From Magicicada septendecula (lineage: Eukaryota; Arthropoda; Insecta; Hemiptera; Cicadidae), in the NCBI GenBank assembly GCA_034769895.1, contig CM068367.1, positions 123,541,927 to 123,605,926 of the forward strand: a DNA stretch of 64,000 nt, in the 5' to 3' direction. Below the pieces are notes generated by a model. It was not told the DNA's origin. It made no database searches and worked only from the letters and a program-made list of their open reading frames with translations. Below are positions 37,449 to 49,400 of the stretch, one piece after another. Numbering within the stretch: the stretch's first letter is position 1; every line of letters begins with the position of its first letter. A program made the position numbers and the translations under genes.

Positions 37449-37467
37449 CCCCTAAAGTTGTGCGCCA
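37449..37467 (-). other. Candidate tRNA primer-binding site
   Basis: In element sense TGGCGCACAACTTTAGGGG begins three bases after the LTR end. TGGCGC starts are standard for primer-binding sites complementary to tRNA 3' ends. The tRNA was not identified. Confidence 0.65.
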
Positions 37468-37470
37468 ATT

Positions 37471-40400
37471 TGTAATAAAATAATAAGTGTATGTGTGTGT
37501 TGATGATAATAAGCTATTATGGAGTATGAGACTCCGATGTAATCAAGCCCCGCTGTTTGGGCTAGTCAATTTGTAATAAAATAAGTAAATTGTAATATAA
37601 TATGTTTAATTGGTGTGGCTCTCGACGTCTTACTGGCCTGAAACACTTCCTTAAGTTTCCCAGCTGGTCGAGTCCCAATGGTAGCAAGACCGGTCGAGTA
37701 GCGTAAAGTTGATGAAGAAATATATATGCTCAGCTTCACCGAAAGTTTCAAAACAAAAATTATTGTTTTGAAGAAAATTAAAAAAAAATTATGTTTATAA
37801 AAAAAAAATATTAAAAAAAAAAATTTTAATTTTATTAATTAATTAATTAGGATCAATTAATTAATATAGGGCTGTGAAGTTTTAAACAGTGTAATGCTCT
37901 TCTGAAAATTTTTATTAAAGTTTTAGTATAATTTAAATAATCTATCACCACTCATAAGACTGTCTGTAAACCAATCGATATTTGTTTACCTTTCTATTTT
38001 TTAGGTTATCTTCACTTACGGGTGGTAAAGTCCTTGTAGATTATCAATTAGAATTATATTATTGGTAATTAGTATTATTGAAGAAATAAAGAACTATTAA
38101 GTATTGAAAAGTATTAATGTTTTATTAAGTAACAGCAATATTGACTCTTATCGATTCTCAGGATATCGAAAAAAGTTACAAGTATATGTTATAAAAATTA
38201 TATAGGGTTCTTTAAACAGCCAGTTATTACCAAAGTCAGAGAAATCGGGCTAATATTTAAAAAGTATAACGTTACAATCAAATTAATAGTTATTAATAAA
38301 CACAGACATTGAATAATAAATTGTAAATATAATAATCGTTTTCACCAAACAGCTGTGCTGAACCAAGAAGAGGCACTGGAATTGTCAAAGCAAATGGCTG
38401 CCGTCAAGTCGATGAAAATGTTGCTCGTTGCTGCTGCATTCCAAATAATGTATTTTGACGCAATATTTCTGTTCTCGTGTCCGCAAATCTCTTGTTATAT
38501 GTTGTGTAGTGATTCTGGGTTGTATTTAGTGTATCTGTATAATTATTAGTTCAAACACTTTCTCCGATTCCGTCACTAATTTGGTTTAATGTATTATACA
38601 GTTTTCTAGTGTTTTATGGTGTTTTTCGGAGTAGATTTATATTGTTCTGTGTTATGGAGTGTTACTTGATCGTTTCTGTTATAATATGATAGTTTCAGAA
38701 GTATTTTACAAGTCACTCGCGATTTCACAATAACTCACTATACACTCGCTTTGTATGACGATTATAGGTTAGGTTATCCACGTAATTAAACGTATGTCAT
38801 GTTAACCGTTCAACTACCAATAATTAACTAACTGTTTCCTTCAGTTTCAATTAAACTCTTAGCCCATATAATATTATCCTTAACATTGTTCAAAAATATT
38901 TTCACATCCTGTGTACATTTTACTATTTCACTATATGAATGCCTAAACTTTGGTTATTTGTCAATTTTATTCACTAGATTTGATTTAAATTAATCTTTCA
39001 TTTCATTCAGCTTATTTTCAGATTAAATAATGCCATTTTATAGTGTTTTCTGTCCAAAAAATAGTAATTTCACTTTCAGTTTGGTATACTGTGAAGAGTC
39101 AAAACATCAAAATTTACTTCCTGTCATTATATAAATTCAGCCATTTTATCAGTTATATTTAATATTAATAATCCTATATTGTATCAAAAGGTTCATATTC
39201 CCTTATTTTCTGGTAATTAATTGAATTAGTTGTATTCGGAAACATTATTCTGAAATATATGACTCCCATGTCCAAATTTCTGAGTTGAGTCATTCTCATT
39301 TTTATTCATAATTCTGAATATAATTTATTAAAATCTCTCTAAATGGTATGTGCAATTATATGGCATGATCTCAAGTTTATTTTGTCTAAACCCCTTTTGT
39401 TTATTTGCATTTAAATGAGCAATTTCTCTGTTTTGATGGAGTTTGGTTTCCATTCTTTTGGGCCTATGATTTTTTAACAATTTTTCTTACAAAATAATTT
39501 ACAAACAAATATATGATGTGTGATACCCTCTCTGACTTTTACATATAGTCTTATAAATTAAACATGTTTTCAAATTACACAATAACAATTAGTATTGATT
39601 ACAATACAAATAATAGTTAAAACAAAATAAAGAATATTTTTTTTTTTTAAATAAATGGTTGTCTTCAAGTCAGACATTTTGCAACAAAATTCCCATTTCC
39701 AACATGGAAATATGGTTTACAACAAAGGTTTTGTACTAACTAACATCTTAATTACTCTCTACTATTTACAAGTGGTAACTATTTTTATAGTTCTGATGTT
39801 AGTTGTTTCAGACCCAAACAAATGGCCTTATATCTAAAACATTTTTAAACATTCTTGTACTATATACATTAAAACCTTATATTTATATTCTTATTTCTAA
39901 CTATTATTATAAGTAGGATTCTACAGTTTTTATACTGTCTTTTACATTGTCTTTGGGGAATTGTACCCTGTCATTAACAAATAAATAGTATGAACCGTTC
40001 ACAAAGCACTATGAAATCTGTTTTTCTTTTTTCATGTAAAACAAAAATGTTATTTTAAACAGATTCATGTCTTATGAACAACATATTGTCACCGTACACA
40101 TTTTAAGTCATTGAAAAATGCATATTTCATTGCATCCAATGTTTGTGATTGCCAAGAATGAAACACAAGGTTCATTTTTTATAATACCCAAAACTATCAC
40201 TGGTTCACTTTCACTTATATATTATGTTAATGCTAAATGGTCGTATAGTCTTATTAACATAATAAATTGGTTAGCGTTTTTTCAATGGAGATTTGTTCCA
40301 TGGGTACTATATTATTGTTTCATCTTAGTTCACAGGAAACTTTTACTTTGTTCACTTCTCTTTCTTAAATTTATATACATGTGGTTTTTATTTCGTTATA

Positions 40401-40914
40401 CTTTTGTTTTTAGATATTTATTTTGGGGATATAGGGATTTGGGTGTCTTTTATAAGAGCATGACATCTTCTTCAGGATGCTGCCCTCTTCTTCTTTCTTC
40501 AGTCTTCTTTTCTCCTGCCTTCTGGGACTGGTATCTTCTCCATCTTCTTCTTGAATTCAGAAATACACAACCTGTATTGGTTGATCTTGGCTTATTTTAG
40601 GGTTTCTATTCTATTTATTCTCCCTCGTTGTGGGTTTGGTCATATTGTGTACTGCTTTGTTATTTACTATTTTACCTTCCTGGGTTATACCTTGAAAACC
40701 TTTGGTTATGAGACTGGTCTTGGATGACTCATCACTAGTAACTCCTTTTATTTTAACTTGTATTTTCTTTATAATAATGATTTCTTTCCACAGTTGCTAT
40801 GAATTAATTAATTTATATTAAACTTAATGCTTTCTTCCAAATTTAAACATTATAACTTCATTATTCTAATGATCAATTGCCATTCAATATTATGCATACA
40901 TCTGTCACGCTACA
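37471..40914 (-). repeat. 5' LTR of the minus-strand element
   Basis: 3,444 bases, partner of 30282-33722. Apart from the first ~35 bases (TGTG-rich simple sequence) only two differences, in a poly-A and a poly-T run, were noticed by eye. It carries the TATAAAAG-type box in element sense near 40449-40458, expected to drive the element's transcript. Confidence 0.9.
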
Positions 40915-40944
40915 ATATATATATATATTTATGATCATCAAAAA

Positions 40945-41095
40945 TCAGAAAGGCTGAAGATGGGAACACAAGGCTTCCCGAAACATGTTCCAAATAAGGA
41001 GAAACATCTTGAGGTAAAGTCGTTATAAATATTAAATATATTTTATACATCAAGAAACAGACTGTAGCAAAAGTGTTTGAATATATATTTATAAT
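40945..41095 (+). repeat. Penelope-like tail repeat, copy 3
   Basis: AAGGCTGAAGATGGGAACAC, CTTCCCGAAACATGTTCCAA and AAATAAGGAGAAACATCTTG are followed by TATACATCAAGAAACAGACT and GTAGCAAAAGTGTTTGAATA. It is collinear with 28898-29040 and lies beside the (AT)n target of the LTR element. Confidence 0.75.
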
Positions 41096-42569
41096 GTGTG
41101 TGATGTGTATGTTTGTGTGTGTATGTCGTTCGGTGGGTGGCCATATTCAAGAGACTTCGGGTCGTTCTGTTGATCGCGCTTCTGTTTAAATCTCTTTAAA
41201 CTTTCAAATTTTACTGGGGAGTGTACCCTATAGGAAGCTTACATTTGTGTTAAAGAAAAAATAGTTCGAAAAGAAAAAAAACGTTATCTGGAGGATACGC
41301 TTCAATCATAGGTAAAGCAGGTTTTCACAGGGACAACTGTTTTGTAAACTTTGTCTTGTTTCAATGGTTTATAGAGGAGGGCATAAGCCATCTTTGTCGG
41401 TAGGGCATACAGAAATAATGGAAGAGGAGGGGCTGCTATTCATGCAAGGAGGGTGATAAAATACAATTTCTGTGAAGGAGGAATATAGGAAGAAATCACA
41501 ACAATACGGTACGATGATGATCGCTTTCCAGTGGATACACTCGCTTGTAGGGTTACAAGAAAATGAAACTGCCGGTCCACCGGCAAAGAAAGGAACTACG
41601 CTTTAAAACAGGTTAGTACGACTCAGCTTTCAGACAGTCAAAAGACTCGTAAAACACAAAAAAAAATTATCGGAAGACGCCATAACCTTATCAAGCAGCA
41701 AACGATGGCAAGACATTGAAAACAAACCCAGAAGACAAGCAGTTGCAAATTTTTGGCTCTGTACTGGTAACGATTGTCTCGCTACCCACGTCATAGCTAT
41801 ATAATATATAACCATAGATAGAGACTACCTCTTTGTACGCACATAATTGGATCGTACCCTCAAAGGAAACAAAGATATAGTAACGTTGTACTGGGATCCA
41901 GAATATTAATGAAGTAACTCCAAAATCTGCCATTAAAAAAAAAAAACAACGCTGTAAAATATGAGAAAGAAAGCAAGAGAGTTTCTGGATGTTATTCATT
42001 GACAGCCAATGTCACAGAATAGAGGTGCTTAAAGGAGGCAGTGTTCACTAAATACAGACTGTCATACACTGGAAGAAAAAGGAGAAGGAGAGAATATAAA
42101 AATACGTGGCAATAAGTCAAGCCTTATCATAAAATAAAATAAAATATCCCTCTAAATCCATAAATTCGCGCATCTAGTTTCATCTAAAACCACCTTACAA
42201 ACGTGTGAAGACTGTGACCCCCGTTAATAATAATACGACGCTAAGCCACAACTCCAAAAAAATGTAGGTCTTTACGCCATTAGAAAGAAGGAATGGTGGA
42301 GGGAGGTCAGACGTACTGATAAAATCAACGAGCACGGACGAAATCGGTTATGTAGGATCTATGCTTTATGTCTGTATGCATGCTATCTGACTTTGGGATC
42401 GTATCATTAATATTACACAGCGTTAATAAAACAGCGTATTAAGAACATCGTTGATGCGCCTTGATTCATCAGAATCAGCGACAGCTGCAGAAATCACCAA
42501 ATGGGCATCAAAGCCGAAGGTTTAAAGCAGATCTTGGGAAAAGAGTATCATCAAGTATAAATAATATCA
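41096..42569. other. Unassigned sequence
   Basis: No motif-bearing frame or repeat ends. A GAAGGAATGGTGGAGGGAG patch near 42285 could come from a LINE C-terminus, but no peptide landmark supports it. Confidence 0.4.
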
Positions 42570-42790
42570 AACAGTTGACTTAGTTCTGCAGATACTTTTT
42601 ATTTTCTGACAATTGTTTCACCAGTTACGACAACTTCAGAGTTTAGATTTGAACTTCAGTTCTGCTGTGACTAATGAAACAATCGTCAGGAAAATAAAAA
42701 AAGTATCTGTAGAACTAACCCAACAGTATATTTATTAAATTTAAATATTAATATTATTAAAATATTCTACCAAGTGCTGAGCTAGCAAGC
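42570..42790. repeat. Foldback of GTCAGGAAAATAAAA-type tails
   Basis: The arms 42580-42637 and 42657-42718 are inverted copies (AGTTCTGCAGATAC...ATTTTCTGACAATTGTTTCA against TGAAACAATCGTCAGGAAAA...GTATCTGTAGAACT). The right arm continues as in the copy at 13857-13985. The head-to-head tail layout is the same as at 28300-29000 and 2106-2374 but in a different sequence family. Confidence 0.6.
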
Positions 42791-43779
42791 GATCAATAGC
42801 AAACAAATTGTACGCCCCCCCTCCCAGGTAGGGCCCCGAATAAAATTAACTGATTTGTTACGCCGGAAAGTCTGAAACGCCTAATCTTTACAAGTTGGCG
42901 AAGTCACTGATGATGCGATTCAATCCGGAAAATAAAATTGCTTAACTTGTTTCGTCCGTTAATTGCGCCTTGACGATGTTCTATCGATTTCCCCTGTGAT
43001 TTCGTTTCGGATGCGGACTTCGATAGATTCTACTTCCGTACAACCTATTCACGCGCCGCTTTCTACAAAGTAATAGCACAGGCTGCCGCCGAAACGAAAG
43101 TAAAAGTGAAATTATATTCGCCGAAGAAATATTTCTCTAACGAATTTGTAAACGTTATTTAATAATTATATCGTATTGATAATAGGAGGGAAAGTCGACA
43201 GAATTTCTCCTCATAAACGTATCGTTAGTGCAGGTAGAGAAGTGGTCTGGGTTTGGCGTTATTTATCGCAGCAAAAGCCTGGTTTCGGCTTACACGTGCA
43301 ATAATACTAAAACCATAACTTTAAACTCACACATACACGCTAGTGCTGTCACTGATCTGATGCAGCGCTTGTGAAACCTTCCCGATTTGCAGTTCAATAG
43401 TACGTTTCCTTTAAAGGTCATTCGTTCAAATAAGTACAGGAGCGAGTGTCATTTTATGGTGAGTGAAAGTGTTTTTGAAATTGCAACAGAAAATATCACC
43501 TGCGTAATTTAATGGTGTGAAAGTATTCTAATATAATCAAGTAAAAAAGATAAGTAAGTGTAGAATATAATTATTTTCTTTTCTTTTCTTGTGTAATTTT
43601 CAAACGTTCTTTACGTTCCTTCTTATCGACGTTCTTCTCCCCTTTTCTCATTTCAGTTGTTTTAATACTTCATTAGGATTACTTACACGTTATTCTTTCA
43701 TATTTTCACACTATTTCTGTGCTTAGTTATTATGAGTTATGTAATAATTTAGTGTGTTTAGGTATTAATGCATAGAAAT
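42791..43779. other. GC-balanced unassigned block
   Basis: At 42820-43390 composition is balanced with several CGAAACG, GATGATGCGATTC and CTATCGATT words but no frame. It may be host non-coding sequence that has escaped insertion. Confidence 0.35.
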
Positions 43780-43985
43780 TGTAATGAAAAGGACTGAAAG
43801 AAGAAGTTTGAAGTGGTTCGGACATTTTTTACGAACGTCTGGAGGACGATGCTTAAGAAAATGAAGCTTATAAGTGAATAACTGCCGTAAAGAGGAAACA
43901 GGAAGACCTCGACGTGAGTGTATAAGACGTTTAATCTGGTGAACATGCTTCAGTGCGAGAGATATGGCAAAGGAGTATGGGAGTG
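43780..43985 (+). pseudogene. Decayed LINE C-terminal stump
   Basis: A plus-strand frame reads MKRTERRSLKWFGHFLRTSG, then after stops RKEETGRPRRECIRRL and ARDMAKEYGSGA. The order LKWFGHxxR, GRPR, then a charged end matches LINE C-termini. At least three stops. Too short for a clade. Confidence 0.4.
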
Positions 43986-44283
43986 GGGCAAAAAAATATA
44001 ACCATCAGCCATTTAACTATAACGATTTAATGCATAAATACATACATATATATATATTACAACGGTACACGTTGCTGTATTTAATGTAATTTTAATTGGT
44101 GCTGTGTTTATACTCATATAATATTTATATATAACATTACTAACAACGTGTATGTATAATTGGGGTTCAGGTGTAATTATAATAAGAGTAGTCCTTTTAT
44201 GAATCGTAAGATGTTTTCATTTATTAATTCAAACATAATAAAAACAAAAATATAAAAATAATGATTAATTCGCCATAGGATAT

Positions 44284-47200
44284 TGTAGCGTGACAGATGT
44301 ATGCATAATATTGAATGGCAATTGATCATTAGAATAATGAAGTTATAATATTTAAATTTGGAAGAAAGCATTAAGTTTAATATAAATAGATTAATTCATA
44401 GCAACTGTGGAAAGAAATCATTATTATAAAGAAAATACAAGTTCAAATAAAAGGAGTTACTAGTGATGAGTCATCCAAGACCAGTCTCATAAGCAAAGGT
44501 TTTCAAGGTATAACCCAGGAAGGTAAAAAGTAAATAACAAAGCAGTACAGAATATGACCAAACCCACAACGAGGGAGAATAAATAGAATAGAAACCCTAG
44601 AATAAGCCAAGATCAACCAATACAGGTGGTGTATTTCTGACATAAAGAAGAAGATGGAGAAGATCCCAAGAAACCTGATGGCATCAAGAAGAAGATGGAG
44701 AAGATACCAGTCCCAGAAGGCAGGAGAAAAGAAGACTGATGAAAGAAGCAGAAGGCAGCATCCTGAAGAAGATGTCATGCTCTTATAAAAGACACCCAAA
44801 TCCCTATATCCCCAAAATAAATATCTAAAAACAAAAGTATAACGAAATAAAAACCACATGTATATAAATTTAAGAGAGAGAAGTGTATAAAGTAAAATTT
44901 TCCTGTGAACTAAGATGAAACAATAATATAGTACCCATGGAACAAATCTCCATTGAAAAAACGCTAACCAATTTATTATGTTAATAAGACTATACGACCA
45001 TTTAGCATTAACATAATATATAAGTGCAAAGTGAACCAGTGATAGTTTTGGGTATTATAAAAAATGAACCTTGTGTTTCATTCTTGGCAATCACAAACAT
45101 TGGATGCAATGAAATATGCATTTTTCAATGACTTAAAATGTGTACTGTGACAATATGTTGTTCATAAGACATGAATCTGTTTAAAATAACATTTTGTTTT
45201 ACATGAAAAAAGAAAAACAGATTTCATTATACTTTTTGAACAATTCATACTATTTATTTGTTAATGACAGGGTACAATTCCCCAAAGACAATGTATAAAA
45301 GACGGTATAAAAAAACTGTAGAATCCTACTTATAATAATAGTTAGAAATAAGAATATAAATATAAGGTTTTTATGTATATAGTATAAGAATGTTTAAAAA
45401 TGTTTTAGATATAAGGCCATTTGTTTGGGTCTGATACAACTAACATCAGAACTATAAAAATAGTTACTACTTGTAAATAATAGAGAGTAATTAAGATGTT
45501 AGTTAGTAAAAAACCTTTTTTGTAAACCATATTTCCATGTTGGAAATGGGGATTTTGTTGCAAAATGTCTGACTTGAAGACAACCATTTATTTAAAAAAA
45601 AAAAAAATTCTTTATTTGTTTTAACTATTATTTGTATTGTAACCAATACTAATTGTTTTTGTGTAATTTGAAAACATGTTTAATTTATAATACTATATGT
45701 AAAAGTCAGAGAGGGTATCACACATCATACATTGTTTGTAAAATATTTTGTAAGAAAAATTGTTAAAAAATCATAGGCCAAAAGAATGGAAACCAAACTT
45801 CATCAAAACAGAGAAATTGCTCATTTAAATGCAAATAAACAAAAGGGGTTTAGACAAAATAAACTTGAGATCATGCCATATAATTGCACATACCATTTAG
45901 AGAGATTTTAATAAATTATATTCAGAATTATAAATAAAAATGAAAATGACTAAACTCAGAAATTTAGACATGGGAGTCATATATTTCAGAATAATGTTTC
46001 AGAATACAACTAATTCAATTAATTACCAGAAAATAAGGGAATATGAACCTTTTAATACAATATAGGATTATTAATATTAAATATAACTGATAAAATGGCT
46101 GAATTTATATAATGACAGGAAGTAAATTTTGATGTTTTGACTTTTCAGAGTATACCAAACTGAAAGTGAAATTACTATTTTTTGGACAGAAAACACTATA
46201 AAATGGCATTATTTAATCTGAAAATAACCAGAATGAACTGAAAGATTAATTTAAATCACATCTAGTGAATAAAATTGACAAATAACCAAAGTTTAGGCAT
46301 TCATATAGTGAAATAGTAAAGTGTACACAGGATATGAAAAAATATTTGAACAATGTTAAGAATAATATTATATGGGCTAAGAGTTTAATTGAAACTGAAG
46401 GAAACAGTTAGTTAATTATTGGTATTTGAACGGTTAACATGACATACGTTTGGTAACGTGCATAACCTAACCTATAATAGTCATACAAAGCGAATGTATA
46501 GTACGTTATTGTGAAATCGCGAGTGACTTGTAGAATACTTCTAAAAACTATCATATTATAACAGAAACAATCAAGAAACACTCCATAACACAGAACAATA
46601 CATATCTACTCCGAAAAAACACCACAACACAAGAAAACTGTGTAATACATTAACCCAAATTAGTGACGGAATCGGGGAAAGTGTTTGAACTAATAATTAT
46701 ACGGATACACTAAATACAACTCAGAAACAGTACACCAATCACTACACAACATTTAACAAGAGATTTACGGACACAAGAACAGGAATATTGCCAGAAAATA
46801 CATTATTTGGAACACTGCAGGAACGAGCAACATTTTGATCAACTTGACGGCGGCCATTTGCTTTGACGATCCCAGTGCCTCCTCTTAGTTCAACACAGCT
46901 GTTTGGTGAAAACAATTATTATATTTACAAATTATTATTCAATGTCTGTGTTTATTAATAACTATTAATTTGATTGTAACGTTATACTTTTTAAATATTA
47001 GCCCGATTTCTCTGATTTTGATAATAACTGGCTGTTTAAAGAACCCTATTTAATTTTTATATCATATACTTGTAACTTTTTTCGATATCCTGAGAATCGA
47101 TACTAATCGATAAGAGTCAATATTGCTATTAATTAATAAAACATTAATACTTTTCAATACTTATTAGTTCTTTATTTCTTCAATAATACTAATTACCAAT

Positions 47201-47796
47201 AATATAATTCTAATTGATAATCTACAAGGACTTTACCACCCGTAAGTGAAGATAACCTGAAAAATAAAAAGGTAAACAAGTATCGATTGGTTTGAAGACA
47301 GTCTTATGAGTGGTGATAGCTTATTTAAAATATACTAAAACTTTAATAAAAATTTTCAGAAGAGTATTACACTGTTTAAAACTTCACAGCCCTATATTAA
47401 TTAATTGATCCTAATTAATTAATTAATAAAATTAAAAAAATTTTTTTAATTATTTTTTTTTATAAACATAATTTTTTTTAAATTTCCTTCAAAACAATAA
47501 ATTTTGTTTTGAAACTTTCGGCGAAGCTGAACATATATATTCCTTCATCAACTTTACGCTACTCGACCGGTCTTGCTACCATTGGGACTCGACCAGCTGG
47601 GAAACTTAAGGAAGTGTTTCAGGCCAGTAAGACGTCGAGAGCCACACCAAATACACACCAATTAAACATATTACATTACAATTTACTTATTTTATTACAA
47701 ATTGGCTAGCCCAAAGAGTGGGGCTTGATTACATCGGAGTCTCACACTTCACAATCTCTTATCATCAACACACATCTATTTATTATTATTATTACA
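44284..47796 (+). mobile_element. Solo LTR of the same family, inverted
   Basis: 3,513 bases starting TGTAGCGTGACAG and ending TTATTATTACA, homologous over its length to the reverse complement of the LTRs at 30282 and 37471. The target duplication ATAT lies at 44280-44283 and 47797-47800. No interior remains, which is the usual product of recombination between two LTRs. It differs from the paired LTRs at many positions and carries a small local duplication with GAAGAAGATGGAGAAGAT near 44643-44705, so it is older or from another subfamily. A TATAAAA at 44784-44790 marks the likely promoter. Confidence 0.85.
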
Positions 47797-47800
47797 ATAT

Positions 47801-49364
47801 TCATTATCTGTGGTTTCAAAGTTTCTTTGCTAGCCGTATTCTCATCACAAAAATAGATTTTATAGCTTAGATATTATATTATCAATTCTAAGTAAAACAT
47901 TTCTTCGTTATATTATAATTTCTCGACTACTCAGTCTGAATGTGTGCTTTTTAAAATTTGTAATACATTCTTATTCTATACTTCACATACCTTTTACGGC
48001 TTTATAATCATTTTAACACAACTAATTGATTATTTCCAATTACTTTACTATATGTGCTTTCAATAAAAAGATTTAAATGAATTAATTACTTGTTAATTAT
48101 TCAAGCAAGGATTTAAATTATCTTTACATTGACTGTTCATTCATTAAAGAAAAATCATAAAAAATATTCTGATTACAAGTAAATTACATTCTCTTATCTC
48201 TATCTACATAGTTATTCTTTAATTTAAAATTTTTTTTTTTATTATAGTCTTTCAGTGTCTTTATTCTTTGATAATTATAAATTGGTTTTTCGTCACCTTA
48301 AATTCTGCAGATTGTCCCATGTCCTCCAGTGATCCGTCGGTCCGCTCCACATGGTCCTCTTGTCCTTCCTGGTCTCACTGCTCGTTCTCCCGTCTCTCGT
48401 CCTTCATGGTACGTCGGCTGCTGTAGATGGTAATGACGTTTTGCTCTGGATCGGTTGCTGTTGTGATAGAACCGTCTCTAGTGCTCTGTGTCTCGTTCCT
48501 CTGCTAGAAGTTATCTCGCCATCTGTCTAGAGTTGATGTTCTTAGTTGTAGACTGCTCGTAGACGTCCGACGATTTTATTGTTACGGTACATTTTATTTA
48601 TTGTTTTTCATTACTACTTGAAATCAAAACCTTTCCCGTAATACTTTATAGTTACTATATAAAAGTCTTGTTGATGTTAGACATAGCGTCTAACTTTGTC
48701 CAAAGTAATTAAAAATTCGCGTCTCAGACGGACATAGCGTACCGCCACGACTGAAGAATGTTAGAAGAGAGAGTTTGGCTCTCCTGGGCTCGTATTTATA
48801 TCCACCAAGAAAATCACACCTGCTGGCTCAGGAATAAGCATGTCAAAAATTGTCCATGGCGCGAGTATCCCCACTCTCGTCTCATTTCACATATTCGCAC
48901 TTTTTTTGCCAGTCGCACTGTTTAATGCGGATTTTAAGGTGATCTAATATTGTCTAATTTAATTACACATATGATATGTAATTATCATAATGATCGCATC
49001 ATTAGTGTAATTATTATGCTTTAAAAATCGCACAGAATTCGCACTGATTGTCCGAACTACGTAGAATTCGCACTGCACATGTGTCTGATTTTTACGCATT
49101 TTTAGAAGTTTCTACATTCTTTCTAACATTTATGGTTTGCTTAAAATTAAATATACTCTTAATTTAGCATTTACTTGGGGTGAGATGCAAACTTTCAGGC
49201 TCAAACAGGCTTCACGCACACACTCTATTTACTTGTGTACACGCTTACAGCGGTAATCGCGTGATATTTCTTGTTGATTCCTGTTTGAAAGCCAATTTCA
49301 CACCTGCTCGTCTATTACATATTATTAAAATTAAATTAAATGTACATACATATATATACATTCA
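47801..49364. other. Unassigned sequence with a promoter-like minus-strand segment
   Basis: No coding frame. At 48300-48800 composition is more balanced. Read on the minus strand, GGTGGATATAAATACGAGCC is followed by about 500 bases of GA/CA-rich leader-like sequence and then AATAAAGACACTG, which could be an LTR or a promoter with leader. No ends were found. Confidence 0.3.
48793..48800 (-). promoter_or_regulatory. TATA box candidate
   Basis: TATAAATA on the minus strand followed by a GC-balanced leader. An isolated sequence-only call. Confidence 0.25.
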
Positions 49365-49366
49365 TA

Positions 49367-49400
49367 CACGAGGGTCGTCCAGTAAGTAAAGTTCCCTTTC
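49367..49400 (+). mobile_element. mariner-like terminal sequence
   Basis: After TA (49365-49366) comes CACGAGGGTCGTCCAGTAAG TAAAGTTCC in the style of mariner inverted ends (CGAGGG...CAGTAAGTAA). No partner end or transposase follows within 1.5 kb, so it may be a solo end. Confidence 0.35.

Larger units (their letters stand above)
30282..40914 (-). mobile_element. Young LTR element with 3.44-kb LTRs and a gag-like ORF only (Ty3/gypsy-like?)
   Basis: Two direct repeats (30282-33722, 37471-40914) start TGTAATAAAA and end GCTACA on the plus strand, so each has TG...CA ends. They flank a 3.75-kb interior. The target duplication is ATAT (30278-30281 and 40915-40918), inside a TA microsatellite so its length is not certain; 4 bp suits Ty3/gypsy. 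The element reads on the minus strand: a TGG-starting primer-binding site next to the right LTR, a gag-position ORF, a ~98-bp tandem array, and a purine tract before the left LTR. No protease, reverse transcriptase, RNase H or integrase frame was seen. That makes it a non-autonomous form of the LARD/TR-GAG type. The two LTRs look over 99% identical apart from about 35 bases of simple sequence at the outer edge, so the insertion is recent. It looks structurally whole for this form. Confidence 0.85.
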
